Shown here piece after piece: positions 9,440 through 18,486 of a stretch of 64,000 nucleotides of DNA; the first letter of the stretch is position 1, and the number at the start of each line of letters is the position of its first letter. The notes under the pieces were generated by a model that was given only the letters and a program-made list of their open reading frames with translations, was not told the DNA's origin and did no database searches. The position numbers were made by a program, and so were the translations under genes. Source of the stretch: Marinobacter confluentis (GTDB lineage Bacteria > Pseudomonadota > Gammaproteobacteria > Pseudomonadales > Oleiphilaceae); contig NZ_SRPF01000003.1 in the NCBI RefSeq assembly GCF_004785685.1, positions 372,001-436,000 on the forward strand. The letters run 5' to 3'.

Positions 9440-11215
9440 GTGCCTCACGGCCTGCTCACCTGGGTCCTGGCCAGCTTGCTGGTGACCCTTTCAGGCACTG
9501 CGTTTGCCCGCTGTGGCGCCGATGCCCTGCAGCCGTCCGACGTGCAGGGCACCGGCCAGTCATCACCCCTGGTCGGCCAAACCGTCACGGTGGAAGGCGT
9601 TATCACCCAGGATTCCCGTCATCCCGGAGGCTGGCGCGGATTTTACCTGCAGCAGACCGATGCCCGCACTGACCATAACCCGCAAACCTCCGATGCCCTG
9701 TTTATCTATACCGACCGGCCTGGCGGGGCAGTCGGCTCGCAGGTCCGGGTTACTGGCCAGGTCAAGGAATACCATGGCCTCACGGAACTTACCCGGGTAT
9801 CCGATCTGACCGTTTGCGGCGCTGGCAAACTTCCGGTGGCCACACCGGTACAACTGCCCTGGCCGGATCAGCAACCACCGGAACACCTTGAAAACATGAG
9901 GGTGACCCTGGCCGAACCACTGACCCTGATCGGACATTATTCCTTCGCCCGCTATGGCGAGTTGATTCTCGCACACAGCTCCCAGACCGTGCCCACTGAG
10001 CTTCTGGCGCCCGGCCCCGAGGCCGCCGCGATGGGCCGTAAACAACTACTGAACCGCCTCTATCTCGATGACGGCCAGAGCATCCGCAACCCCAGGCCCC
10101 TGCCCTGGCCAGCACCCCGACTGGCGAACGGCGTCCCCTTTCGTGCCGGAGACGCCCTTGGCGCCTTGACCGGCATTCTGGATTTCCGGTTTGGCCACTG
10201 GCGTCTGCAGCCCGACCAGAGCCCTGAAATCATTCTGCGAAACCCCCGACCGGATCCGCCACCCAGATCAGATAACACAACCCTGAGGATCGTGACTCTC
10301 AATCTGGGGAACTACTTCAACGGCGATGGCAGTGGTGCTGGTTTTGAAGCCAGCCGCGGTGCCCGCAGCAGCGCGCAGCTGGCAACCCAGACTTCCAGGC
10401 TGAGAGCAGGCCTGCATGCGCTGGAACCGGACGTGATAGCCGCAGTGGAACTGGAAAACGATGATTACAGCGACACCAGCGCCATTGCCGACCTGGCCGC
10501 CGCACTTGGCCCCGAATGGCAATTTGTGGCAACGCCCGGAATCACTGGTACCGATGCCATCCGGACTGACCTGTTTTACCGCGCCGACAGGGTCAGACCC
10601 TTGGGGGAGCCCCAGCGATTGACCGATGGACGCTATGGATATCGCGGCCGTCCGCCAGTCGCGCAGGTTTTCCAGCCCATTGCCGGGTCGAACCCCGCCA
10701 CCGTGAGAATTATCGTACCGCATCTGAAATCAAAGGCTTGCGGCGGCGCCGAGGGCGCCGACAAGGACCAGAACGATGGCCAGGGCTGTTACGCCAGGCG
10801 TCGGACTGACAACGCCCGGGCGCTGGCAATCTGGCTGGAATCACTGCCCGAACCAGAGAACGGTACCAACGCATTCGCCGGTAACCTGATCACCGGCGAC
10901 CTGAACAGCTATGCCCGGGAATGGCCGATACAACAATTGGAAAACGCAGGCCTGATCAATCTTGTCCGCGCGCATCAGGCCTGCACCCCCGACAACTGCC
11001 CCGAGACAACTTACCGCTATCAGGGCCGTCAGGGCAGCCTGGATTACGCCATGGGCTCCGAGGCACTGCTGAAACACCTGGTGAGCGCGGGGGCCTGGGC
11101 CATCAATGCCGCTGAGTTCCCCGCCATTGGCTATCAGGGCCCCATCCAGTTACCCGCCGGTGTTCCCTGGCGATCTTCGGACCACAATCCTCTCTATATC
11201 GATCTGGCGCTTTGA
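9440..11215 (+). CDS. ExeM/NucH-type extracellular endonuclease
   Basis: A 591-aa secreted nuclease. A signal peptide (residues 1-24) leads to an OB-like domain (about 30-130, with VTVEGVITQDSRHPGGWRGF), a linker region, and an endonuclease/exonuclease/phosphatase domain from about residue 285. Metal and catalytic motifs are TLNLGNYF, AVELEND, VPHLKSKACG, ITGDLNSYA and SSDHNPLYIDL. Family members digest extracellular DNA, for biofilm turnover or as a phosphate source. It starts with GTG 8 bp after the WYL regulator's stop, so the pair is likely one operon. It lacks an N-terminal lamin-tail domain, which some longer relatives carry. Confidence 0.88.
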   Translation: MPHGLLTWVLASLLVTLSGTAFARCGADALQPSDVQGTGQSSPLVGQTVTVEGVITQDSRHPGGWRGFYLQQTDARTDHNPQTSDALFIYTDRPGGAVGSQVRVTGQVKEYHGLTELTRVSDLTVCGAGKLPVATPVQLPWPDQQPPEHLENMRVTLAEPLTLIGHYSFARYGELILAHSSQTVPTELLAPGPEAAAMGRKQLLNRLYLDDGQSIRNPRPLPWPAPRLANGVPFRAGDALGALTGILDFRFGHWRLQPDQSPEIILRNPRPDPPPRSDNTTLRIVTLNLGNYFNGDGSGAGFEASRGARSSAQLATQTSRLRAGLHALEPDVIAAVELENDDYSDTSAIADLAAALGPEWQFVATPGITGTDAIRTDLFYRADRVRPLGEPQRLTDGRYGYRGRPPVAQVFQPIAGSNPATVRIIVPHLKSKACGGAEGADKDQNDGQGCYARRRTDNARALAIWLESLPEPENGTNAFAGNLITGDLNSYAREWPIQQLENAGLINLVRAHQACTPDNCPETTYRYQGRQGSLDYAMGSEALLKHLVSAGAWAINAAEFPAIGYQGPIQLPAGVPWRSSDHNPLYIDLAL

Positions 11216-11239
11216 TTGGAACGAAAACTGAAACCGGAG

Positions 11240-11896
11240 CTAGTCTATGCCAATGATTTTGTGCATCTGCAGGGTCAGGCGCCAGCGGGGATTGGCCAGA
11301 CAATAGTCTGTAGCTTTGCGGGTGTTGCTCTGCTTGACCGGGTCGCTGTCGCCCTCAACCAGCGTTGGGGAGGCCATGGGCGACAGGAAGAAGTGCCTCG
11401 CATTCATGTCAGTGAAACGCTCCGGCATCGCCAGCGGTTGCGGGTACACCAGTTTTAGCTCATCGCACTGATCAATCACCACGGGCGCATCGGCTTTGGG
11501 GCTGACGCAGAGCCAGTCAATACCGGGGGGCGCCGGCAAAGTGCCGTTGGTTTCAACGCCCACCTCAAAGCCTGAGTCGTGAAAGGCATCGATGAGCGCT
11601 TTATCCAGTTGCAGCAAAGGCTCTCCGCCGGTGCATACCACGTAGGGCGCGCCGGGCTGGTCTGGCCACAGATTTCTGATATGCGCCGCCAGCAGGGCCG
11701 CCGTTTCGAAGCGGCCGCCGTTCTGGCCATCGGTACCAACGAAATCCGTATCGCAGAAATCGCAGACCGAGCCGGCCCGGTCCTTCTCACGCCCGGTCCA
11801 GAGGTTGCACTTGCTGAAGCGGCAGAACACCGCCGCCCGCCCGGCCTGGGCCCCTTCGCCCTGCAGGGTATAGAAAGCTTCCTTTACCCGATACAT
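11240..11896 (-). CDS. queE: 7-carboxy-7-deazaguanine synthase (QueE)
   Basis: A 218-aa radical SAM enzyme of queuosine and deazaguanine synthesis. It converts carboxy-tetrahydropterin to 7-carboxy-7-deazaguanine. The cluster cysteines are in FSKCNLWTG and SVCDFCDTDF, with the enlarged insert between the first and second Cys that is typical of many proteobacterial QueE proteins. VVCTGGEPLLQ and VETNGT are also conserved. Its ATG overlaps the last base of queC, so the two steps are co-translated. Confidence 0.95.
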   Translation of the reverse strand: MYRVKEAFYTLQGEGAQAGRAAVFCRFSKCNLWTGREKDRAGSVCDFCDTDFVGTDGQNGGRFETAALLAAHIRNLWPDQPGAPYVVCTGGEPLLQLDKALIDAFHDSGFEVGVETNGTLPAPPGIDWLCVSPKADAPVVIDQCDELKLVYPQPLAMPERFTDMNARHFFLSPMASPTLVEGDSDPVKQSNTRKATDYCLANPRWRLTLQMHKIIGID

Positions 11897-12561
11897 CAGG
11901 CTTCTTCCTCGTAGGGTACCGGGTCTGTCACACCGTTGGTGGCGAAGGCCTCAAGCCGCTCCACGCAGGAACCACAGCGCCCACAGGCCCTTTCCCGGCC
12001 GTTGTAGCAGGTCCAGGTCTGGCTGTAATCCAGGCCCAGCCTCAGGCCCTCTGACAGAATATTGCCCTTATCCGACCCCATGAAAGGGGCCTCGATGGCC
12101 ACCGGCTGGTAATTGGCAACGCGACAGACGGCGTCCATCTTCTCCACAAACTCCGGACGGCAGTCCGGGTAGATGGCGTGGTCACCGCCGTGGGCGCCGT
12201 ACCAGACGGCGTCGGCCTCTGCGGTCACGGCATAACCCGTAGCCAGGGAGAGCAGGATCATATTGCGGTTGGGCACCACCGTGGCTTTCATACTGTCTTC
12301 TTCATAGTGGCCTTCCGGTACCGCCAGTTCCGATGTTAACGCGGAGCCCGCCATCACAGCACCCAGCGAGCGGATATCGACCACCTTGTGGGGCACAGAC
12401 AGCGCCTTGCAGACCTGCCGTGCGCAGTCCAGTTCGCGCACATGGCGCTGGCCATAATCGAAGGACAGGGCATGCACGTTCAGGCCCTGTGCCAGGGCAC
12501 GGTGTAGCAGGGTAAAGGAATCCATACCCCCCGAGTAAATCACGACTACAGTTCTGTTCAT
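11896..12561 (-). CDS. queC: 7-cyano-7-deazaguanine synthase (QueC)
   Basis: A 221-aa enzyme that makes preQ0 from the QueE product with ATP and ammonia. The ATP-pyrophosphatase P-loop is near the N-terminus ([13 protein letters not shown]). The zinc-binding cysteines are near the end ([17 protein letters not shown]). FDYGQRH is also family-specific. It is first in a queC-queE operon; queD and queF are not in the window. Confidence 0.96.
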   Translation of the reverse strand: MNRTVVVIYSGGMDSFTLLHRALAQGLNVHALSFDYGQRHVRELDCARQVCKALSVPHKVVDIRSLGAVMAGSALTSELAVPEGHYEEDSMKATVVPNRNMILLSLATGYAVTAEADAVWYGAHGGDHAIYPDCRPEFVEKMDAVCRVANYQPVAIEAPFMGSDKGNILSEGLRLGLDYSQTWTCYNGRERACGRCGSCVERLEAFATNGVTDPVPYEEEA

Positions 12562-12712
12562 TATTCGTTCCGGTTATTGCGCATCGTCGGGGCTGCTGAG
12601 CCGCTGGTATCATCCGTGGACATATTGTAACAGTGCAATGTCAGGATGGGTTCGCGTCTGGTCAACCGGGCAGTTAAACTCTGTTAACGGCACATCAACC
12701 TATAATGACAAA

Positions 12713-13234
12713 ATGACTCGCATTTCCTACCCAGCCTTTATCGATTTCGAGGCCTCGAGCCTGGATCTGATCGCCAGCTACCCGATCGAGGTGGGTATCT
12801 GCATGCCCGATGGCAAGCTGCACAGCTGGCTGATTCAGCCCCATGTGCTCTGGCTGGACTGGTCGGAAAGCGCCGAGGAAGTTCACGGTATCTCCCGCGA
12901 GACTCTGGTGACAGAAGGCACGCCGATCTCCGAGGTGGTGTCTGCCCTGAATGAACTGCTGACCGGCCAGGTGTTCTGCGATGCCTGGACCTTCGACAGC
13001 TTCTGGCTTCACCGCCTGTTCAAAACTGCCAATGTCCGCCCGCGGTTCCAGTTGGAATCCATCTCGACACTGCTGGACTCGGAACAGATTCTTCACTGGT
13101 CAGACTTCCGCCAACAGGTCATCGGCAGGCTGGGCCTGCCCGTTCACCGCGCCGCCAACGATGCCATGATCCTTCACAAAACCTGGGAGGAGATTATGGG
13201 GCTGGACACCCGGGCGTATTTGTCAAAGCAGTAG
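12713..13234 (+). CDS. DEDD-type 3'-5' exonuclease domain protein
   Basis: A 173-aa protein. The DEDD acids appear in order: FIDFEASSLD (motif I), HSWLIQPHV with nearby VHGISRETLV, FCDAWTFDSFWLH (motif II) and HRAANDAMILH (motif III, DEDDh type). This is the fold of DnaQ-, RNase T- and oligoribonuclease-like enzymes, but its substrate is unknown. ATG 12713 is preferred over upstream starts, because the family begins just before the first acidic motif. It diverges from queC and has no obvious partner. Confidence 0.8.
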   Translation: MTRISYPAFIDFEASSLDLIASYPIEVGICMPDGKLHSWLIQPHVLWLDWSESAEEVHGISRETLVTEGTPISEVVSALNELLTGQVFCDAWTFDSFWLHRLFKTANVRPRFQLESISTLLDSEQILHWSDFRQQVIGRLGLPVHRAANDAMILHKTWEEIMGLDTRAYLSKQ

Positions 13235-13244
13235 ATATACCCCC

Positions 13245-13272
13245 TTGCAAAGATTCCGCCAGTCCATACACT
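13245..13272 (+). promoter_or_regulatory. Candidate sigma-70 promoter of the leader
   Basis: TTGCAA at 13245-13250 and TACACT at 13267-13272 are 16 bp apart, giving a predicted start near 13279, about 30 nt before the leader peptide ATG. Both boxes match the consensus only in part. Confidence 0.4.
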
Positions 13273-13308
13273 GAGAGTGAAGTCTGAATTCTACCGGGAA
13301 CAACCCTG

Positions 13309-13398
13309 ATGACGTCTACCAAAATCCATCTTCTGATCATGCCTTCGAACAGCGCCTTTGCCCGGGTGTCTGTGGAGGCACTGGTGATGACTGGCTGA
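13309..13398 (+). CDS. Putative 29-codon leader peptide
   Basis: A short reading frame from ATG 13309 to TGA 13396-13398. It begins MTSTKIHLLIMPSNS and ends VEALVMTG. It lies between a candidate promoter and a set of overlapping hairpins that ends in a terminator, which is the usual layout of a transcription attenuator. No single amino acid dominates it, apart from several valines and leucines near the end, so the sensed amino acid, if any, is unclear. No good ribosome site is visible. It may instead be an untranslated leader. Confidence 0.45.
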   Translation: MTSTKIHLLIMPSNSAFARVSVEALVMTG

Positions 13399-13412
13399 CA
13401 GTTCCTGATTAA

Positions 13413-13486
13413 TCCCGGGGGCTGATTCAGCGGCCGGGAATGCTTCTCCGAAGACCCCGGCCGCTCAGGCGCCGGGGTTTTCTTTT
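13413..13486 (+). promoter_or_regulatory. Attenuator-like set of exclusive hairpins
   Basis: Three structures compete. Hairpin A pairs TCCCGG (13413-13418) with CCGGGA (13434-13439), and has an inner stem GCTGA/TCAGC. Hairpin B pairs AGCGGCCGGG (13429-13438) exactly with CCCGGCCGCT (13456-13465). Hairpin C, the terminator, pairs CCCCGGC (13455-13461) with GCCGGGG (13471-13477) and is followed by TTTTCTTTT. Forming B removes C, and forming A frees C, as in classical attenuators. The ribosome site AAGGAG of the next gene follows. Confidence 0.65.
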
Positions 13487-13500
13487 ACAAGGAGAAGATC

Positions 13501-13773
13501 ATGAAGAACACCACGAAAAAACATTCGGTCAAGCATCCGCCGGGAAGCGGTTCGGCACCGATTCGCTGCCCGTCAAAACGCCCGCTGCTGGACGCCATCT
13601 GCAAGAAATTCAATCAGCGGGTCGATCTGAACGATGAACAACGAGTGCTGGGACTGTACGAGCGTGGCTGGATCCTGAACGGTGTACTGGCCACCATGAG
13701 CGATGCCGAGGCCCGCTATGTCCGGGCGCTGGCTACCCGATACAACTCCTGGATTGCCCGTCAGGTCGCCTGA
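13501..13773 (+). CDS. Unknown 90-aa protein behind an attenuator
   Basis: I do not recognise this gene. The protein is soluble, with a basic, flexible N-terminus (residues 1-28, many Lys, Pro, Ser) and a helical part after it (LLDAICKKFNQRVDLNDEQR and ERGWILNGVLATMSDAEARY). It has no signal peptide or membrane segment. AAGGAG lies well placed before ATG 13501. Its expression seems to be controlled by the leader hairpins just upstream. It ends before a perfect 13-bp hairpin. Confidence 0.7.
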   Translation: MKNTTKKHSVKHPPGSGSAPIRCPSKRPLLDAICKKFNQRVDLNDEQRVLGLYERGWILNGVLATMSDAEARYVRALATRYNSWIARQVA

Positions 13774-13791
13774 CAACGACAGAAAATGAGC

Positions 13792-13828
13792 AAGGGCCTG
13801 AACCTCAGTGTTTGCGGTTCAGGCCCTT
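13792..13828. terminator. 13-bp perfect hairpin at the end of the receiver gene
   Basis: AAGGGCCTGAACC (13792-13804) pairs exactly with GGTTCAGGCCCTT (13816-13828), with an 11-nt loop. The right arm lies inside the last codons of the minus-strand receiver gene. On the minus strand the hairpin is followed by TTGCTCATTTTC, a weak U tract, so it may stop both convergent transcripts. Confidence 0.65.
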
Positions 13829-14218
13829 GATCATATCGTTTTCGCCACCGTGAACCATCACATAGTTGTTGACCACGTCGTGAATCTTTTCCTGTGAGTA
13901 GGGTTTGACCACGTAGCCATTCGCACCGGCGCTTATCGCCTTCTGGATACTTTCGATGGAGTCATCTGCAGTCACCAGTACGACGTGCTGTTCCGGCCTC
14001 GCGGCCTTGAATTCTTCCATCAACTCGTGACCGTTGGCGTCAGGTAGGCCCAGGTCAAGCAGGATGACCTGGAACAGACTTTCAGCGAAGGCCGTGCGCG
14101 CGCTGCCCGCGTCAGCATGAGCCAGCACATGGGTGGCGCCGGCGTTGTAGAGCATGTCGACCAGCCGTTCCTGCATGACTGGCTCATCTTCAACCACCAG
14201 AATATTCATCTCACTCAT
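13805..14218 (-). CDS. Stand-alone response-regulator receiver protein
   Basis: A 137-aa CheY-like receiver with no output domain. It has the acidic pair in VVEDEP, the phospho-acceptor Asp in ILLDLGLPDANG, the conserved Thr/Ser region VLVTADDS and the Lys in YVVKPYS. It follows a membrane protein and a large hybrid kinase on the same strand (55-bp gap), so the HPt domain of that kinase is a likely phosphate donor. ATG 14218 (MSEMNILVV) is the right start; the reading frame is open further upstream, but that part is not receiver-like. Confidence 0.9.
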   Translation of the reverse strand: MSEMNILVVEDEPVMQERLVDMLYNAGATHVLAHADAGSARTAFAESLFQVILLDLGLPDANGHELMEEFKAARPEQHVVLVTADDSIESIQKAISAGANGYVVKPYSQEKIHDVVNNYVMVHGGENDMIKGLNRKH

Positions 14219-14273
14219 AAAACTGACTCCATTGATTTTACTGCCCTCAAACCGGCTCCTGGTGCTTTGGACC

Positions 14274-14843
14274 TCAGCCCTGATACTTGTCGCCTTCACG
14301 GTCACCGCGCCTGGGGATCGCCAGCGGCTCGTTCGGCGGGGCGTCCGATTCGGCAGGCCCGGTGCTGTCAAAACTCTGTTCCGTTGATGGAATCGACAGG
14401 ACCGTCTCATCTGAACGTGTGAGGATATTACTGATACTGACCGCTGTCGTGTAGAGCGAAATGGCAATAATCAGTAACACCGGCTGCACAAAGGCAATGA
14501 ACCCGGGCAATTCGCTGCTGCCGGTGATGCTCAGCATCAGAATAATGGCGGGGCCCAGAACCACGAACATGGTCAGGGCAATGAAAAAGACAATCCGCTC
14601 CTTGTGTCGGCCAAGGTCACGGTTGGTCACCAGCCCCAGCACAAATTTGCCAATGGCCAGACCAGCCAGAATCGCGGCCGCGATGCTCAGGTCGGCGCGC
14701 ATCAGCGTCTCGTAGAGCTCGCCATCCCACAACCTTTGCATGCTGATGACCAGAAACGGAAAGAAAACAAACAGAATATCGGCGTAGGTGCCGTACATCA
14801 TGCTCAGTGACTGTTGCTCGCGCTGGGTTGGCTGTTTACTCAT
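14274..14843 (-). CDS. Integral membrane protein of unknown function
   Basis: A 189-aa protein with about four hydrophobic helices between residues 20 and 140 (for example ADILFVFFPFLVISM and AIILMLSITGSS) and a polar, proline-rich cytoplasmic tail. I do not recognise the family. Its start lies inside the end of the hybrid kinase gene (8-bp overlap) and a receiver gene follows, so it probably takes part in that signalling unit. GTG 14846 is an alternative start. Confidence 0.75.
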   Translation of the reverse strand: MSKQPTQREQQSLSMMYGTYADILFVFFPFLVISMQRLWDGELYETLMRADLSIAAAILAGLAIGKFVLGLVTNRDLGRHKERIVFFIALTMFVVLGPAIILMLSITGSSELPGFIAFVQPVLLIIAISLYTTAVSISNILTRSDETVLSIPSTEQSFDSTGPAESDAPPNEPLAIPRRGDREGDKYQG

Positions 14844-17800
14844 CACTCGGGGTTCCTGTGGTTGAATCCTGCAAAGCCTGGTCGATCATCACGTTCAGAG
14901 GTTCCAGTTCGGCGAGAACCTGCGCCCAATCCGGGGAATCCATTTTCAGGCTGGCTTCGAGTTTCCCTGCCTGGCGTGTCATCTCCGGGTAGCCCATGGC
15001 CCCGGCGGTGCCCTTGATCTGATGGGCTTCGAATTTCAGGGTATCGCGGTTCCGTTCGGCACCGGCGCGGCTCATGGCAGCTTTCCGCGCGCCCAGTCCA
15101 TCCAGAAACTGCGCCACCAGATGGGCCATTTCGTTGTCCTTGAGATCCGCCCCCCGTTCTTCCGGTTGCCCGCCATCCGCCGGCAGATACCGTCTCAGGG
15201 TCGCCAGCAAGTGATCTCGGTCAATAGGCTTGTTCAGCACTCCGTCGCAACCGGCCGCCAGAAGATCGTCGTTCTCGGACTGATCACCGGCTGTGAATGC
15301 CACCACCGGGCGCCGGAAACCGGCCTGACGCAAGAGCCGGGTGGCCTCAACACCGTCCAGCTCCGGCATGTAGCGGTCCATCAGCACCAACTGAACAGAG
15401 TCGGACAGCGACTTTCGCACGGCCTCATCACCACTGGCCACGGTGATCACCAACAGCCCGAGGCTCTGAAGCATCCGCTCTACCAGGCGGCTGTTGTCTT
15501 CATTATCCTCGGCTACCAGTACCGTTCCGCTGAACCGGCTGCCGCCGCCGGCCTGGGGCTGGTCGTCGGGCTGAACCGGAAGGTAGCGGGCAAGGACTTC
15601 AAAAAAGCGCTGTTTATCAATGGGCTTGGCCAGATGGTCGTTACAGCCCGCCAGCCGATAGTCGGCGATGTCCTCGCCCATCACATTCGCGGTCAGTGCG
15701 ATCACCGGAGTATTGATGCCCGCCTCCCTTATGGCGACGGTCGCATCCCGCCCATTCATCACGGGCATCTGGATGTCCATCAGGATCAGATCAAAAGGCT
15801 CTTTCAGGGCTGTTTCCAGGGCCTCGGCGCCGTTGTTCACGTGCACGATCTCAGCGCCGGTGCGGGCCACCAGCAGCGACACCAGCCGCCAGTTTACGTC
15901 GTTGTCTTCTGCACACAGAATGCGGCCGGACAGCCGCGGTGCCAGCACCATGGGAATCTGGCGCCGGCGCTGGGACAACTCCGACGCATCGCGAAGAAAA
16001 TGCACCGAATCTACTGGCCCGGTATCAATCGACACCTCGAATTCGCTGCCCTCGCCGTAGGTACTGGTGACGGTAATCTCACCACCCAGAAGCTCCGCCA
16101 GCCGCCTGGAAATATTCAGCCCCAGGCCGGTGCCCCCGTATTGCCGTGCGATAGCCGGGCTGGCCTGGGCGAACGGATCGAACAGCCGGCTGAGTTGCTC
16201 CGGCTTCATCCCGATGCCGGTATCCACTACCCGGCCGATCAGCTTCCGGCTTGCCCTGTCAAACCTTACATTCAGGGAAATAGACCCTTTTTCCGTGAAT
16301 TTGAGAGCATTTCCACACAGATTTATGATGATCTGCCTTAACCGCGTGGGATCCGTGGCAATCATTTCGGGCAATGGAAACTCGCAGACCACGTTGAAGT
16401 CCAGGCCCTTTTCCCGGGCCCGAGGTGCGAAAAACCCGCGGACTTCATCCAGCAATTCCGGCAGGTTGACCGGGATGATGTCCACGTCCAGCCGGTTGGC
16501 ATCAATTTTTGAATGATCGAGAATGTCATTCACCAGATCCAGCAGGTGGCGGCCACTTCGCACCACGGTTTCCGCACTGCTGCGCTTTTCCTGCTCCGTC
16601 AGGTCCGGATCAAGGAGCGTTTCACCGTAGCCGATGATGGCCGCCAGCGGGGTCCGGATTTCATGGCTCATGTTGGCCAGGAACTGGCTCTTGGCTTCAG
16701 CGGAGTTACGGGCCAGTTCCTTTTCCAGCCGTTCCTGTTCCCTCTCACGCTCAATTCGCTGGCGCTGATGGCGCTCGGTGGCGTCAATACAGGTGCCTTC
16801 CAGGTGGGCGGGCTCGCCCTCGGTGTCGTAAACCGTGTGCAGGGAAATGGTGGCCCAGCGCTCATCGCCCTGACGGTTGATATAACGCGCCTCAATCCCC
16901 TTGACCGTGCCAGTGGCCTGAAGTTGGTCGATGACCCAGCGACGAACCCGCTCATCGGCGAAGCAGGTCTCCAGCACGTCCGGGTTGTGTTTCAGCAGTT
17001 CCCGGCTGCTGTTGTAGCCGATCAACTGGGCCATCGCCGGGTTCGCCGTGACAAACCGCCGCTGCAGCGACATCTGGAACACGCCTTCGATGGCATTGTC
17101 GAACAGCGACTGATAGCGGCGCAGGTTAGCCAGCGCCCGCTGGCTCCAGTTGAGCGCCTCGCCCTGAACCTGTTTGATGCGGTCCGCCAGGGCGAATGAG
17201 AACAGCACGATCTGCAGGGTCAGCCCGAACTGGGGAGCATAGGAGGTGTACATGTTCAGCGGCAGATAACCGATAACGGTCAGCGCGTAGATGCCGAAAC
17301 CCACCAGTGCCAGAGTCCACGCAAAGAAATAGGCCCGGGCGGCAGGGTTGTAGTAACGCCAGGACAGGTAGCTGACCACAATCATGATCACACTGAGCAG
17401 AATGGACGCCAGTACAATCCATTCCATGGCCGTGTGGTAGGGCAGGAAGAACGACAGCACAAAGGTGGCCACAATGGAATAAAGGCACACCAGGATGACC
17501 TTATCCAGATCCGCCGAGCGTTCTCGTGTTTCCAGCAGTGACCGGGCCATCAACAGGCCCCAGAACCAGGTCATGATGATGGTGAAGTGCAGGTTCTCCT
17601 TGTTCAGAATGTCGGGCCGCTCATCAAAAAGTTGCACCACGTGAACCTGCTCGGTGGCAATGAAGATCACTGCAGACACCAGATAGAGCACGTAGTAGAC
17701 GTTGCTGCGCTCGCGCACTGACACCGCCACAAACAGGTTGTAGGCCAGAATGGCCAGTACACTGCCCAGCAGGATCCCCCGTACCGCCTCGTCCACTGAC

Positions 17801-18390
17801 ACCTTCTGGATATAGGCATCGGGGTGCCAGAGACTGATGGGCAGGCGGAAGGTATTGGTGTTGGTGATGCGCATGTAGACGCGGGTGGTGGCCCCGGCCG
17901 CGGGTTTCAGGCGGAACGTGGGGTTGGGTACCGCCAGGTCACGCTCGGACCAGTCGCCCTCATACCCGGCGCGGCGCTGATCGATGATCTCGCCGTTGCG
18001 AACCAGGTAAAGCGTGACATCGTCGACCAGGGGCAGGGCCAGCTCCAGGATGTAGGTCTGACTGCCGATGTTTTCATCGACGTCCAGGTCAAAGCGAGTC
18101 CAGTAGGCGGACTGGGTGTAGCCGAAATTCAGAACCCCACCGGTGTGGCGGGTGAATTGTGTTGCCTCGCTGTCGCTGGCAGCCATAACGTCAGCAATTC
18201 CGAGGGTTTGCTCAGGATCTTCCAGGTACCAGATGCAGCTCCCCAGATCGAGAACCCGGGTTGTTCCCTGCTTGATGACAATATTCCCGTCCTGACAGTT
18301 TTCCTGAGCTGAGGCGGTGGCAGGCAGTAAAAAGGCCAGCGCCGCAATAATCAGGAAAAACCAGGCCCGGGAGACTTCCCGTTGCTGCAA
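14836..18390 (-). CDS. 7TMR-DISM hybrid sensor histidine kinase with two receivers and HPt
   Basis: A 1184-aa membrane kinase. A signal peptide leads to a periplasmic 7TMR-DISMED2 sugar-binding-like domain (about 45-180), seven transmembrane helices (about 195-400), a PAS domain (about 420-545), HisKA with SHEIRTPLAAII, HATPase with NALKFTEKG and GTGLGLNISRRL, two receivers (phospho-Asp in LILMDIQMP and LVLMDRYMP) and a C-terminal HPt with AHQIKGTAGA. The start is TTG 18390 with GGAG 8 nt upstream. It leads an operon with a membrane protein and a lone receiver. The ligand is unknown. Confidence 0.92.
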   Translation of the reverse strand: MQQREVSRAWFFLIIAALAFLLPATASAQENCQDGNIVIKQGTTRVLDLGSCIWYLEDPEQTLGIADVMAASDSEATQFTRHTGGVLNFGYTQSAYWTRFDLDVDENIGSQTYILELALPLVDDVTLYLVRNGEIIDQRRAGYEGDWSERDLAVPNPTFRLKPAAGATTRVYMRITNTNTFRLPISLWHPDAYIQKVSVDEAVRGILLGSVLAILAYNLFVAVSVRERSNVYYVLYLVSAVIFIATEQVHVVQLFDERPDILNKENLHFTIIMTWFWGLLMARSLLETRERSADLDKVILVCLYSIVATFVLSFFLPYHTAMEWIVLASILLSVIMIVVSYLSWRYYNPAARAYFFAWTLALVGFGIYALTVIGYLPLNMYTSYAPQFGLTLQIVLFSFALADRIKQVQGEALNWSQRALANLRRYQSLFDNAIEGVFQMSLQRRFVTANPAMAQLIGYNSSRELLKHNPDVLETCFADERVRRWVIDQLQATGTVKGIEARYINRQGDERWATISLHTVYDTEGEPAHLEGTCIDATERHQRQRIEREREQERLEKELARNSAEAKSQFLANMSHEIRTPLAAIIGYGETLLDPDLTEQEKRSSAETVVRSGRHLLDLVNDILDHSKIDANRLDVDIIPVNLPELLDEVRGFFAPRAREKGLDFNVVCEFPLPEMIATDPTRLRQIIINLCGNALKFTEKGSISLNVRFDRASRKLIGRVVDTGIGMKPEQLSRLFDPFAQASPAIARQYGGTGLGLNISRRLAELLGGEITVTSTYGEGSEFEVSIDTGPVDSVHFLRDASELSQRRRQIPMVLAPRLSGRILCAEDNDVNWRLVSLLVARTGAEIVHVNNGAEALETALKEPFDLILMDIQMPVMNGRDATVAIREAGINTPVIALTANVMGEDIADYRLAGCNDHLAKPIDKQRFFEVLARYLPVQPDDQPQAGGGSRFSGTVLVAEDNEDNSRLVERMLQSLGLLVITVASGDEAVRKSLSDSVQLVLMDRYMPELDGVEATRLLRQAGFRRPVVAFTAGDQSENDDLLAAGCDGVLNKPIDRDHLLATLRRYLPADGGQPEERGADLKDNEMAHLVAQFLDGLGARKAAMSRAGAERNRDTLKFEAHQIKGTAGAMGYPEMTRQAGKLEASLKMDSPDWAQVLAELEPLNVMIDQALQDSTTGTPSDE

Positions 18391-18486
18391 AATGTGATCT
18401 CCGCGAGGGCAGATGCTGCTTTTATGCTTTATTGTCGTGCCACTTTAGCCGTTAACACCCGATTTCGCATCTCAGGACCTTCGTAA

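Noticed and set aside
8526..11215. A phage-defence island built on the WYL regulator
   Set aside because: No BREX, CBASS, restriction or toxin genes are near; the only partner is an exported nuclease, so a defence role remains speculation.
15022..16341. A 439-aa open frame on the + strand
   Set aside because: It is antisense to the receiver and HPt part of the hybrid kinase, whose motifs are all intact.
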